Source: Pectinatus frisingensis
Lineage (GTDB): Bacteria; Bacillota; Negativicutes; Selenomonadales; Selenomonadaceae
Reading direction: 5' to 3'
Assembly (NCBI RefSeq): GCF_015732285.1
Contig: NZ_WIQU01000022.1
Span: 191,119-255,118, forward strand
DNA length: 64,000 bases
In this document: positions 53,391-61,121 of the stretch, piece after piece
How positions within the stretch are numbered: the stretch's first letter is position 1
Layout: the number at the start of each line of letters is the position of its first letter
Notes under the pieces: model-generated
Seen by the model: the letters and a program-made list of their open reading frames with translations, nothing else
What the model was told of the DNA's origin: nothing
Database searches by the model: none
Position numbers and translations under genes: made by a program

Positions 53391-54242
53391 ATGGAATTAT
53401 GGTTCACTGAAAAACATACACCATATGTACGGTTTTCTATAAAAGTAGATAAACAGCTTTATTCGGGGAAAAGTGAATTTCAGCGTATTGATGTTTTTGA
53501 ATCAAAAGAATTCGGCCGCATTTTAACATTAGATGGTTATTTGATGTTGACAGAAAAAGATGAATTTATTTACCATGAAATGATTACGCACGTACCGATG
53601 TCAGTCATGCCGCAGGCACAGAAAATTCTTATCATCGGCGGTGGTGACGGAGGAACTGCCAGGGAAATACTGCGTTATAAAACAGTTAAAAGAATTGACC
53701 TCGTCGATATTGATGCAACCGTGGCTGATGTTTGCCGAAAATATATACCTCAGACGGGTGCCAGTCTTGATGATCCGCGTGTACATTGCCACTTTGAAGA
53801 CGGATTGAAATATATTCGTCATTATGAGAACGATTATGATATTATTATAGTTGATTCCACCGATCCGTTTGGTCCGGGAGAAGGGCTGTTTACAAAAGAA
53901 TTTTATGGAAATTGCTATAAAGCATTGAAAGACGATGGAATAATGGTTAATCAGCATGAAAGCCCGTTTTATACTGAGGATGCCTATGCTATGCAACGAG
54001 CCCATAAAAGGATTTTTGCGTCTTTTCCTATCAGCCGGATATACCAGGCACATATTCCAACATATCCTTCAGGTCATTGGTTGTTTGGTTTTGCCTCTAA
54101 AAAATATCATCCTATTGAAGATGCTGATTGGGACAAATGGGAGAAGTTGGGAATAAAGACACGGTATTATAATCCTAAATTACACGCAGGTGCATTTGCC
54201 CTGCCCAATTATGTGGAGGAAATAGTTCGTGAGGTTGAATAA
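53391..54242 (+). CDS. speE: Spermidine synthase
   Basis: Transfers an aminopropyl group from decarboxylated SAM to putrescine. Typical motifs are LMLTEKDEFIYHEMITHVPM, ILIIGGGDGGTAREIL (~residues 81-96, cofactor loop), DLVDID, DDPRVHCHFEDGLKYI and the catalytic Asp in IIVDSTDPFGPGEGLF. It has 283 residues. The start ATG is 6 nt after the speA stop. It overlaps speB by 14 nt. Confidence 0.96.
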   Translation: MELWFTEKHTPYVRFSIKVDKQLYSGKSEFQRIDVFESKEFGRILTLDGYLMLTEKDEFIYHEMITHVPMSVMPQAQKILIIGGGDGGTAREILRYKTVKRIDLVDIDATVADVCRKYIPQTGASLDDPRVHCHFEDGLKYIRHYENDYDIIIVDSTDPFGPGEGLFTKEFYGNCYKALKDDGIMVNQHESPFYTEDAYAMQRAHKRIFASFPISRIYQAHIPTYPSGHWLFGFASKKYHPIEDADWDKWEKLGIKTRYYNPKLHAGAFALPNYVEEIVREVE

Positions 54243-55104
54243 AAATATTGAAACAATTATTGGTTGCGAAAAGGAATATGATGCAGCCAATGTAGTTATA
54301 TTCGGGGCCCCGTTTGATTCGACTGCTTCTTATCGTCCCGGAGCCCGTTTTGCGTCAAAAACGATGCGAACAGAATCATATAATATGGAAACATACAGCC
54401 CGTATCTTGACCTTGATTTGGAAAGTGACACCAAGATATTTGATGGAGGAGAACTGTCGGTCTCACTCGGAGATACACAAAAGACACTTGACATCATTTA
54501 TGAATTCAGTAAGAACTTATTGATGGACCATAAATTACCATTTATGATCGGTGGAGAGCATTTGGTAACTTTAGGCGCATTCAGGGCTGTCGCTGAAAAA
54601 TATCCTGACGTTCATATTATTCATTTTGATGCTCATGCTGATTTGCGTGATGAATTTCTGGAAACGCCATTTTCTCATGCCACTGTCTTACGGCGCTGTT
54701 ATGATAAAATCGGTGATGGCCGTATCTTTCAGTTTGGAATCAGAAGTGGAGAAAAAACAGAAATGCTCTGGGGCAAAAAACATGTTCAGATGCATTTATT
54801 TGACTTTGCAGGATTAGACAAAGTTCTTGATAAATTACATGACAAACCAATTTATTTTACTGTTGATCTTGACGTACTGGATCCGGCTGTTTTTCCAGGG
54901 ACAGGGACGCCTGAAGCCGGTGGTGTCACTTTTGATGAATTACGCCTCGCCATGCAGGCAGTTGCGAAACTGAATATTGTTGGTACTGATATGGTGGAAC
55001 TGAGTCCGCCATGCGACTTAAGCGGAGTATCAACTACCGTGGCATTAAAATTATTAAGGGAGTTTTTGCTGGCTTTAGTGGGCAATGATCATTTAAATAA
55101 ATAA
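54229..55104 (+). CDS. speB: Agmatinase
   Basis: Hydrolyses agmatine to putrescine and urea, giving the substrate for SpeE. Mn-binding motifs of the ureohydrolase family are complete: GGEHLVTLG, IIHFDAHADLRDEF (~residues 125-138) and FTVDLDVLDPAVFPGTGTPE (~208-227). It has 291 residues. GTG 54229 follows GGAGGAAATA, which lies in the end of speE. Last gene of the operon; a palindromic element follows 29 nt after its stop. Confidence 0.95.
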   Translation: MRLNKNIETIIGCEKEYDAANVVIFGAPFDSTASYRPGARFASKTMRTESYNMETYSPYLDLDLESDTKIFDGGELSVSLGDTQKTLDIIYEFSKNLLMDHKLPFMIGGEHLVTLGAFRAVAEKYPDVHIIHFDAHADLRDEFLETPFSHATVLRRCYDKIGDGRIFQFGIRSGEKTEMLWGKKHVQMHLFDFAGLDKVLDKLHDKPIYFTVDLDVLDPAVFPGTGTPEAGGVTFDELRLAMQAVAKLNIVGTDMVELSPPCDLSGVSTTVALKLLREFLLALVGNDHLNK

Positions 55105-55132
55105 TAAAGGCAGTTATGATGAATTATAAGTG

Positions 55133-55250
55133 AAAGAGCTGTCGTATGTGAAATTTTCATTCATAATATGCAAATTTTGTTTCCTTTGTCTATTTCAGGA
55201 GGGAAAAATTGCACTTTATGAGGTCAATGATATTCATACGACAGCTCTTT
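55133..55250 (+). repeat. Dispersed palindromic element, copy 3
   Basis: A 118-bp palindrome. Outer arms AAAGAGCTGTCGTATG and CATACGACAGCTCTTT pair perfectly over 16 bp. Compared with copy 2, both arms have changed together. TTTTCATTCATAATATGCAA and TTTATGAGGTCAATGATA are conserved. The right end leads into TGTT. It begins 29 nt after the speB stop. Confidence 0.85.
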
Positions 55251-55269
55251 TGTTATTACAAGTATGATT

Positions 55270-55917
55270 TTAATTATTTTCAACAAGATTGGCAGCCAGT
55301 AAATAAATACCATGGAAACAAAGACGGCGAAAACTGATGGTATTAAAAATGACATGAGCTTCTTTCATTGCTGTCTTTTGTTTTTTGCTCAGATGAGTAA
55401 ACGGATAAATACCAAAAACATAAATAAAGAATTCTGAGCGGAAAGTTTTTTTTGCTTTTTCAGGTGTGGCAGAAAAAAATTTGTCTATCCCCTGTGAAAG
55501 TATATCAAATACTACGGCAGAATTTTTTTTAAAAGCAGACAGTTTTTCTGTACGGCAATTATTTTCTATGGCGGTGAGATGAATAGATAGGAGCCTTAGC
55601 ATTTTTTCTCGTCTGACTAAAGAGTCAGTGAGAAAATGACAAAATTCTTCTTTGCCCATAGTATTGCAGACATGAAATTTTGCTGCAACATCGGCATACC
55701 AATCCATATATTCTCTTTGCATGAGATCAAGGAAGATTTCTTCTTTTGTTTTGTAATAATTATAAATAGAAGGCCGAGTGAAAGAAGTAAGTTCGGATAT
55801 GGCTTTTATTGTAACACTGTTGAAGCTAGAATTGCCATAAAGTGTATCGCAAGCATCGATGATTTCCTTTTGACGACGGGTAATTTGTTCTTCAGTGCGG
55901 GCTCTTTGAAAATTCAT
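55270..55917 (-). CDS. TetR/AcrR family transcriptional regulator
   Basis: The N-terminal helix-turn-helix is clear: RRQKEIIDACDTLYGNSSFNSVTIKAISELTSF with the recognition part RPSIYNYYKTKEEIFLDLM (~residues 50-68). The C-terminal ~150 residues are the helical ligand-binding domain, which does not reveal the ligand. It has 215 residues. The ATG at 55917 has AAGGAGAA upstream. It is divergent from an aldehyde dehydrogenase 152 bp away, its most likely target. Confidence 0.9.
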   Translation of the reverse strand: MNFQRARTEEQITRRQKEIIDACDTLYGNSSFNSVTIKAISELTSFTRPSIYNYYKTKEEIFLDLMQREYMDWYADVAAKFHVCNTMGKEEFCHFLTDSLVRREKMLRLLSIHLTAIENNCRTEKLSAFKKNSAVVFDILSQGIDKFFSATPEKAKKTFRSEFFIYVFGIYPFTHLSKKQKTAMKEAHVIFNTISFRRLCFHGIYLLAANLVENN

Positions 55918-55997
55918 GTCATTCTCCTTAACATATAAATCTATATTATATTATACCGTACTATTAGTTTTTTTTCTAATTTCTGCTGTGATAATAG

Positions 55998-56012
55998 TTG
56001 ACGCATTGTCAA
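55998..56012. promoter_or_regulatory. Candidate TetR operator
   Basis: A TTGAC/GTCAA inverted repeat with a 5-nt centre overlaps the -35 box of the aldehyde dehydrogenase promoter in the gap between the divergent genes. The binding protein is inferred. Confidence 0.5.
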
Positions 56013-56026
56013 TTATTTGTTATATT
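55998..56026 (+). promoter_or_regulatory. Promoter of the aldehyde dehydrogenase gene
   Basis: TTGACG (55998-56003) and TATATT (56021-56026) are spaced by 17 bp, about 44 bp before the ATG. Confidence 0.65.
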
Positions 56027-56069
56027 ATAAATAAATAACACAGTGTCAGCAATATAAGGAGGAGATTTA

Positions 56070-57551
56070 ATGGATAAAGTTATTGATGGGAAATATGGTC
56101 TGTGGATTGGCGGTAAATGGACAACTGCCGAAGCTGATAAAACATATGAAACAATATGTCCGGCCACTGGTGAAGTATTGGCCAGCTGTGCCGAAGCCTC
56201 TAAAAAAGATGTGGACACAGCTGTTCAGGCTGCATGGCAGGCTTTTAATGAATGGAAGAAGACTAGTGTGGGACAGCGTTCAGCGATATTATTGAAAATT
56301 GCTGATGTTATTGATACTAATAAAGAGAATTTGGCTAAAATTGAAAGTATGGATAATGGCAAGCCGATTCGTGAAACATTAAATATAGATATACCGGCAG
56401 CCAGTGATCATTTTCGTTATTTTGCCGGCGTTTTACGGGCTGAAGAAGGAACAGCATCTTTTATTGATGACAATACGTTAAGTATCGTAACCGATGAACC
56501 GATTGGCGTTGTCGGGCAGATAGTTCCCTGGAACTTTCCGTTTTTGATGGCAGCATGGAAACTGGCACCTGCATTGGCAGCAGGAAATTGCATAGTATTT
56601 AAACCATCTAGTGAAACATCATTAAGTGTGCTGACTTTAGCTAAACTTATCGATGCAGCTGATATTTTACCGGCCGGGGTGCTTAATGTAGTGACTGGTA
56701 AAGGGTCAACAACAGGAAATTATATTCTGGAACATCCCAATATCAAAAAGCTGGCATTTACCGGTTCTACAGAAGTCGGGTATGACGTAGCTAAAGCTGC
56801 CGCTGCCAAATTAATTCCGGCGACCTTGGAATTGGGTGGTAAATCAGCCAACATATTCTTTGATGATATGCCTTGGGATAAAGCGGTTGAAGGTGTCTGC
56901 CTGGGAATATTGTTTAACCAAGGACAGGTTTGCTGCGCCGGTTCGCGCGTTTTTGTGCAGGATACAGTTTATGATAAATTTTTAGCTGCTGTTAAGGAAA
57001 AATTTGAAGCGGTTAAAATCGGTTTACCACTGGATAAAGCTACAATGCTGGGGAGTCAGATAAGCCAGCGACAGTTAAAGAAAATTTTATCATATATAGA
57101 TATAGGACAAAAAGAAGGCGCTGTTGTCGTGACCGGCGGTAAAAAGGCTGTTTTATCGGGTTTGGAAAACGGTGCCTATATGCAGCCGACAATATTGGGA
57201 AATGTTACTAATGACATGCGTGTGGCTCGTGAAGAAATTTTTGGACCGGTAGTATGCTTCATTAAATTTCACACTGAAGAAGAAGCGGTGCGCATGGCTA
57301 ATGATAGTGAATATGGTCTTGGCGGAGCAGTCTGGACAAAAGATATCAACAGGGCTTTTCGTGTAGCACGTGCCGTAGAAACAGGACGGATGTGGGTGAA
57401 TGATTATAATAATTTACCGGCACATGCACCATTTGGCGGTTATAAAAAATCTGGTATTGGCAGAGAAACGCATAAAATGATTTTGAAAAATTATACTCAG
57501 ACAAAAAATATTTTCATCAGTTTGAAGGAAGCCCCTGCTGGTTTATATTGA
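56070..57551 (+). CDS. NAD(P)-dependent aldehyde dehydrogenase
   Basis: Oxidises an aldehyde to the acid. It contains the cofactor motif VVGQIVPWNFPFLMAAWK, FTGSTEVGYDV, the general-base Glu in TLELGGKSANI and the catalytic Cys288 in GQVCCAGSR. The C-terminus has APFGGYKKSGIGRE. It has 493 residues. Closest in style to betaine/phenylacetaldehyde-type ALDHs; the substrate cannot be assigned. The neighbouring polyamine operon makes gamma-aminobutyraldehyde conceivable, but a TetR gene and a repeat separate them. The ATG follows AAGGAGGAG. Confidence 0.92.
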   Translation: MDKVIDGKYGLWIGGKWTTAEADKTYETICPATGEVLASCAEASKKDVDTAVQAAWQAFNEWKKTSVGQRSAILLKIADVIDTNKENLAKIESMDNGKPIRETLNIDIPAASDHFRYFAGVLRAEEGTASFIDDNTLSIVTDEPIGVVGQIVPWNFPFLMAAWKLAPALAAGNCIVFKPSSETSLSVLTLAKLIDAADILPAGVLNVVTGKGSTTGNYILEHPNIKKLAFTGSTEVGYDVAKAAAAKLIPATLELGGKSANIFFDDMPWDKAVEGVCLGILFNQGQVCCAGSRVFVQDTVYDKFLAAVKEKFEAVKIGLPLDKATMLGSQISQRQLKKILSYIDIGQKEGAVVVTGGKKAVLSGLENGAYMQPTILGNVTNDMRVAREEIFGPVVCFIKFHTEEEAVRMANDSEYGLGGAVWTKDINRAFRVARAVETGRMWVNDYNNLPAHAPFGGYKKSGIGRETHKMILKNYTQTKNIFISLKEAPAGLY

Positions 57552-57582
57552 CTTAGCAGGTGAGCATGGAATTAAAGATATA

Positions 57583-57629
57583 AAAACAGCACGCCGGCTG
57601 GGTTAACTGCCCAGCCGGCGTGCTGTTTT
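57583..57629. terminator. Strong bidirectional terminator
   Basis: A 20-bp perfect stem (AAAACAGCACGCCGGCTGGG with 57610-57629) and a 7-nt loop. It has T runs on both strands and lies between the convergent aldehyde dehydrogenase and GGDEF genes. Confidence 0.93.
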
Positions 57630-58566
57630 AGCTTATTATTGCATTTTTACCACTTGTTTTAGCCTGGTACAAATTTTTGTCAGCCAGTCGTATGGCAGCC
57701 TTCAAAATATCGTAAGCACTGTCAGTTGCTGCAGGAGAAATAATTTTCAACCCAAAACTGCTGGTAATATTGAAGATATGATTGTCAGAAGTTTCAATAT
57801 GGAGCTCTTCTATACCTGCGCGTATCTGCTCAGCAGTCATTTTTAATTCCCGCAAAGAGGTATTGGGCAGACAGATTATGAATTCATCACCGCCGTATCG
57901 TCCGACAAAATCGTATTTACGACAATTCCTGGTAATTGTGTCAGCTAGATTTTTTAAAACAATATCACCGACGATATGTCCGTATTTATCATTTATTCCC
58001 TTGAAATTATCCACATCGGATAAGATGATGCCGATGTATGTACCTTGAATTTGTGCTTTTTGAAATTCTTCGGCAAAGCGAGTAAAAAAAATCTGTCGGT
58101 TATATACTTGAGTAAGATTATCATAATAAGCTAAAGCCTCAAGATCTTTCCTATGTGTTTCTGCTTCGATAAGTCTTCGTACACGATGCCGGAGAATAGT
58201 TTTGTTTACCGGTTTAGTTATAAAATCATCAGCACCGGCTAAAAATACATCATCAATATGTTTATCACCATCCAAAGCCGTTATCATTATTATAGGGGTA
58301 TACTCTGAACGATGTGAATGACGCAATTCACGGCAGGTAGTAATACCGTCCTTTATCGGCATGACTACATCCAATAAGATCAAATCGGGCAGTACCAAGG
58401 GGAAAAGGTCTGTTACCTGTTTTCCGTTGGGAACATCAATAACATTGTAATGCTCATTTATTAAGAAATCAGTTATTATTTTTCGCACCAGTTTATCATC
58501 ATCAGCAATCATTATTATTGGTTTATGTTCAATATAATCTGATACTTTATTGACCGTTTTGGACAT
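57628..58566 (-). CDS. Response regulator with GGDEF domain (diguanylate cyclase)
   Basis: A receiver domain (IIMIADDDKLVRKIITDF; phospho-acceptor Asp in LILLDVVMPIKDG; Lys in FITKPVNKT) precedes a GGDEF domain with YGGDEF near residue 222. The motif RKYD lies exactly five residues before GGDEF, matching the RxxD product-inhibition site, so it should be an active, feedback-controlled c-di-GMP synthase. ATG 58566 (GGAGA upstream) gives 312 residues. No histidine kinase is adjacent, so its input is unknown. Confidence 0.92.
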   Translation of the reverse strand: MSKTVNKVSDYIEHKPIIMIADDDKLVRKIITDFLINEHYNVIDVPNGKQVTDLFPLVLPDLILLDVVMPIKDGITTCRELRHSHRSEYTPIIMITALDGDKHIDDVFLAGADDFITKPVNKTILRHRVRRLIEAETHRKDLEALAYYDNLTQVYNRQIFFTRFAEEFQKAQIQGTYIGIILSDVDNFKGINDKYGHIVGDIVLKNLADTITRNCRKYDFVGRYGGDEFIICLPNTSLRELKMTAEQIRAGIEELHIETSDNHIFNITSSFGLKIISPAATDSAYDILKAAIRLADKNLYQAKTSGKNAIIS

Positions 58567-58701
58567 GTTCCAGATCTCCGCTCTAAGTTTTAAGATAAAT
58601 AACCACAATTAATAATATAACAGTTGTAAGGTAAATAGTAAATGATAAAATGATTGAATTTTTTTAAAGATAGATATAATATTTCTTGATAACAAGTGAA
58701 A

Positions 58702-58730
58702 TTGCGGTTTATTGGTTAAAATGTTATAAT
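58702..58730 (+). promoter_or_regulatory. Promoter of the Bax inhibitor-1 family gene
   Basis: TTGCGG (58702-58707) and TATAAT (58725-58730) are 17 bp apart, about 60 bp before the ATG. Confidence 0.65.
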
Positions 58731-58790
58731 TAACATATTGCTGATGGTTTGGCAGTCAGATTATTTTACCAGGTGAGGGGAAGAAGAAAA

Positions 58791-59525
58791 ATGGCTAATC
58801 CTGTTATTCGGATAATGGAAAAAGAAAATGAAACTGCGGCAGTAAACTTTGGTCAGACGGCAACGTTAGCTGGTTCTATACGAAAAAGTATTGGATTAGT
58901 GTTATTGACAATAGTAGCAGCGGTTGTTGCAGCCCACTATTTAGCTGATACCGGACTCGCTGCAGCGGGAATTGGGGCAGGTTTCATTGGAGGTTTTATT
59001 TTAGCAATGATAACGTGCTTTAAACCGGGAATCGCTGAATATACTGCACCGGGGTATGCTGTCTTTGAGGGAATGGCTTTAGGTGTTATCTCGATGCAGT
59101 TTGAACAGATGTATTATGGTGTGTCGGCTATAGCTGTTGGAATTACTTTTGCTATTATGATTTCAATGCTGCTGCTTTGGAAAACGGGGATAATAGCTGT
59201 TACGGATAAGACTCGTTCAACTATAATAAGCATGACCGTCGCTGTAGCGTTATTTTATTTTGTCGGATTGGTAGCCTCTTTTTTGGGTGTTGATTTTATG
59301 CCGCATTCAGGTATTATGGGAATTGCTGTTTCAGTTATTATTTCAGCAATAGCAGCATTCAATTTATTACTTGACTTTGACAATATAGAAAAATCAGTAG
59401 CAAATGGTATGCCCCGATATATGGAATATTTTACGGCATTTGGATTATTGTTGACCTTAGTATGGATATATGTGGAAATTTTGCGTTTGGTTACAATGGT
59501 AATGTCATTATTTGAGGATAACTGA
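58791..59525 (+). CDS. Bax inhibitor-1/YccA-type membrane protein
   Basis: A 244-residue protein with about seven hydrophobic segments (LVLLTIVAAVVAAHYLA, IGAGFIGGFILAMI, AIAVGITFAIMISMLLLW and others). The YEGMALGVIS-like VFEGMALGVIS and the C-terminal YFTAFGLLLTLVWIYVEILRL are typical of the Bax1-I/DUF4381-independent YccA group. In eukaryotic and bacterial relatives this fold is a Ca2+ leak channel; the role here is unknown. ATG 58791 follows AGGTGAGGGG. It stands alone with its own promoter and terminator. Confidence 0.85.
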   Translation: MANPVIRIMEKENETAAVNFGQTATLAGSIRKSIGLVLLTIVAAVVAAHYLADTGLAAAGIGAGFIGGFILAMITCFKPGIAEYTAPGYAVFEGMALGVISMQFEQMYYGVSAIAVGITFAIMISMLLLWKTGIIAVTDKTRSTIISMTVAVALFYFVGLVASFLGVDFMPHSGIMGIAVSVIISAIAAFNLLLDFDNIEKSVANGMPRYMEYFTAFGLLLTLVWIYVEILRLVTMVMSLFEDN

Positions 59526-59580
59526 TAGTATTAATAAAGCATTTTATCAGCGGTAATATATTGCAAATGTCGTGATAAAT

Positions 59581-59619
59581 AAAACCGCCCATCATAGTTT
59601 TTGTTTGATGGGCGGTTTT
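59581..59619. terminator. Bidirectional terminator between Bax1-like gene and fmt
   Basis: AAAACCGCCCATCA (59581-59594) pairs with 59606-59619 in a 14-bp stem and is T-rich on both sides. It serves the convergent genes. Confidence 0.9.
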
Positions 59620-59621
59620 AT

Positions 59622-60563
59622 TTATTGAAGTTTAGCAGGTAGGTGCAGTTTATGCCCGTTAATATAAGCGGCGGCCGTCATACGTTTTTTGTTGGGAGCC
59701 TGCAGTTCAAGAATTTTAATACTGCCATTTCCGGTTGCAATTATAAAGCCGTCATGGGTGATTTTTATTATTTCACCAGGTGATGAATCTTTGATGCCAG
59801 TTGAAGATAAGGCTGTACGCCAAATTTTTATTTTCTGTCCGTTAAAAAATGTAAATGCCACTGGCCAGGAATTAAGACCACGAACAAGATTATGAATTTC
59901 CTGGGCAGATTTTTGCCAGTCAATTTTACAATTCGCATCATTGAGCATCGGTGAATATGAAGATAAAGAATCATTTTGTTTTTTTCGCGGCACATTATCT
60001 TGTTCAACCAACTTTATGGTTTTGGCAAGTAAATCAGCGCCTATTGCCATAAGTTTGTCATGCAGCTGATTTGTTGTCATTTCGCTTGATATCCCGATAG
60101 ATTGTTTTAATATTATATCACCAGTATCAAGACCGGCATCCATATACATCGTGGTGACACCGGTGAGCGTTTCACCGCGGATAATTGACCAATGTATCGG
60201 TGCTGCCCCGCGATAAGCCGGCAGAAGGGAAGCATGGACATTTATGCAGCCTTTGGGCGGTATATCGAGTATTGCCTGAGAGAGAAGTTGGCCAAAAGCC
60301 ACGACGATAATTATATCGGGATTTAATTCTCTTAGTTTTTCAACAAAATTTGTGTCTTTGACCTTAGCCGGCTGCAAGACAGGAAGGCTGTGTTCTAAAG
60401 CAAATGTTTTTACCGGCGAGGGTGTAAATTTTTGTCCACGGCCGCGTTTTTTGTCAGGTTGGGTTATAACAGCGATGATAGTACTTAGCTTATTTAATTC
60501 AGCAAGACAGGGAACGGCAAAATCCGGAGTGCCCATGAAAATTGCACGCAGTTTAGTCATCAT
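59622..60563 (-). CDS. fmt: Methionyl-tRNA formyltransferase
   Basis: Formylates initiator Met-tRNA. RAIFMGTPDFAVPCLAEL opens the protein. The folate/catalytic region is GCINVHASLLPAYRGAAPIHWSIIRGE (Asn, His ~residues 108-110) and TTMYMDAGLDTGDI; the C-terminal OB-like domain is present. It has 313 residues. The gene overlaps the def end by 11 nt, and ATG occurs twice at the start. def-fmt pairs are near universal. Confidence 0.96.
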   Translation of the reverse strand: MMTKLRAIFMGTPDFAVPCLAELNKLSTIIAVITQPDKKRGRGQKFTPSPVKTFALEHSLPVLQPAKVKDTNFVEKLRELNPDIIIVVAFGQLLSQAILDIPPKGCINVHASLLPAYRGAAPIHWSIIRGETLTGVTTMYMDAGLDTGDIILKQSIGISSEMTTNQLHDKLMAIGADLLAKTIKLVEQDNVPRKKQNDSLSSYSPMLNDANCKIDWQKSAQEIHNLVRGLNSWPVAFTFFNGQKIKIWRTALSSTGIKDSSPGEIIKITHDGFIIATGNGSIKILELQAPNKKRMTAAAYINGHKLHLPAKLQ

Positions 60564-61023
60564 TATCCTCCTGCTTAGTTATACTTTTGGCCTTGTCGAT
60601 AAATAGGATACCTTCTAAATGGTCGAATTCATGCTGGATACAGCGGGACAATAAATCACCTTTTGCCGTTATACGCTGTTGTTTACCGCGGCGGTTGAGA
60701 AATTTCACTGATACATTGGCGAAACGTTCTACTTCACCGCTCATGCCGGGAATGCTCAGGCATCCTTCAAATCCGAGCATATTGCCTTCGGTACGTACTA
60801 TTTCAGGATTTATTAATTCAATTAATCCATCACCAACATCAATTACAATAATACGCTGCGAAACACCGACTTGTGGGGCTGCAAGTCCTACACCTTCAGC
60901 ATTGTACAAGGTTTCAGCCATGTCATCAAGTAGCCTTCTCGTGCTGCTGTCGATTTTTTCTACGACAGCAGCTTTCTTTTTTAATATAGGGTCACCAATT
61001 GTTTTAATATTCAATAGAGACAT
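60553..61023 (-). CDS. def: Peptide deformylase
   Basis: Removes the N-formyl group from nascent proteins. All three family motifs are seen: GVGLAAPQVG (~residues 43-52), EGCLSIPG with the metal-binding Cys (~88-95) and QHEFDHLEG with the two His (~130-138). It has 156 residues and is cytoplasmic. ATG 61023 has GGAGTTGA upstream. Lies between priA and fmt, with 98 nt to priA. Confidence 0.97.
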   Translation of the reverse strand: MSLLNIKTIGDPILKKKAAVVEKIDSSTRRLLDDMAETLYNAEGVGLAAPQVGVSQRIIVIDVGDGLIELINPEIVRTEGNMLGFEGCLSIPGMSGEVERFANVSVKFLNRRGKQQRITAKGDLLSRCIQHEFDHLEGILFIDKAKSITKQEDNDD

Positions 61024-61121
61024 AAGTATATCAACTCCAGTGCATTTTAGTGTAATATATATTTAATAATTCAGCTTGTATTCTTTTAATAATTTTAGCA
61101 TTGTCTGTAATAAAATTCAAA

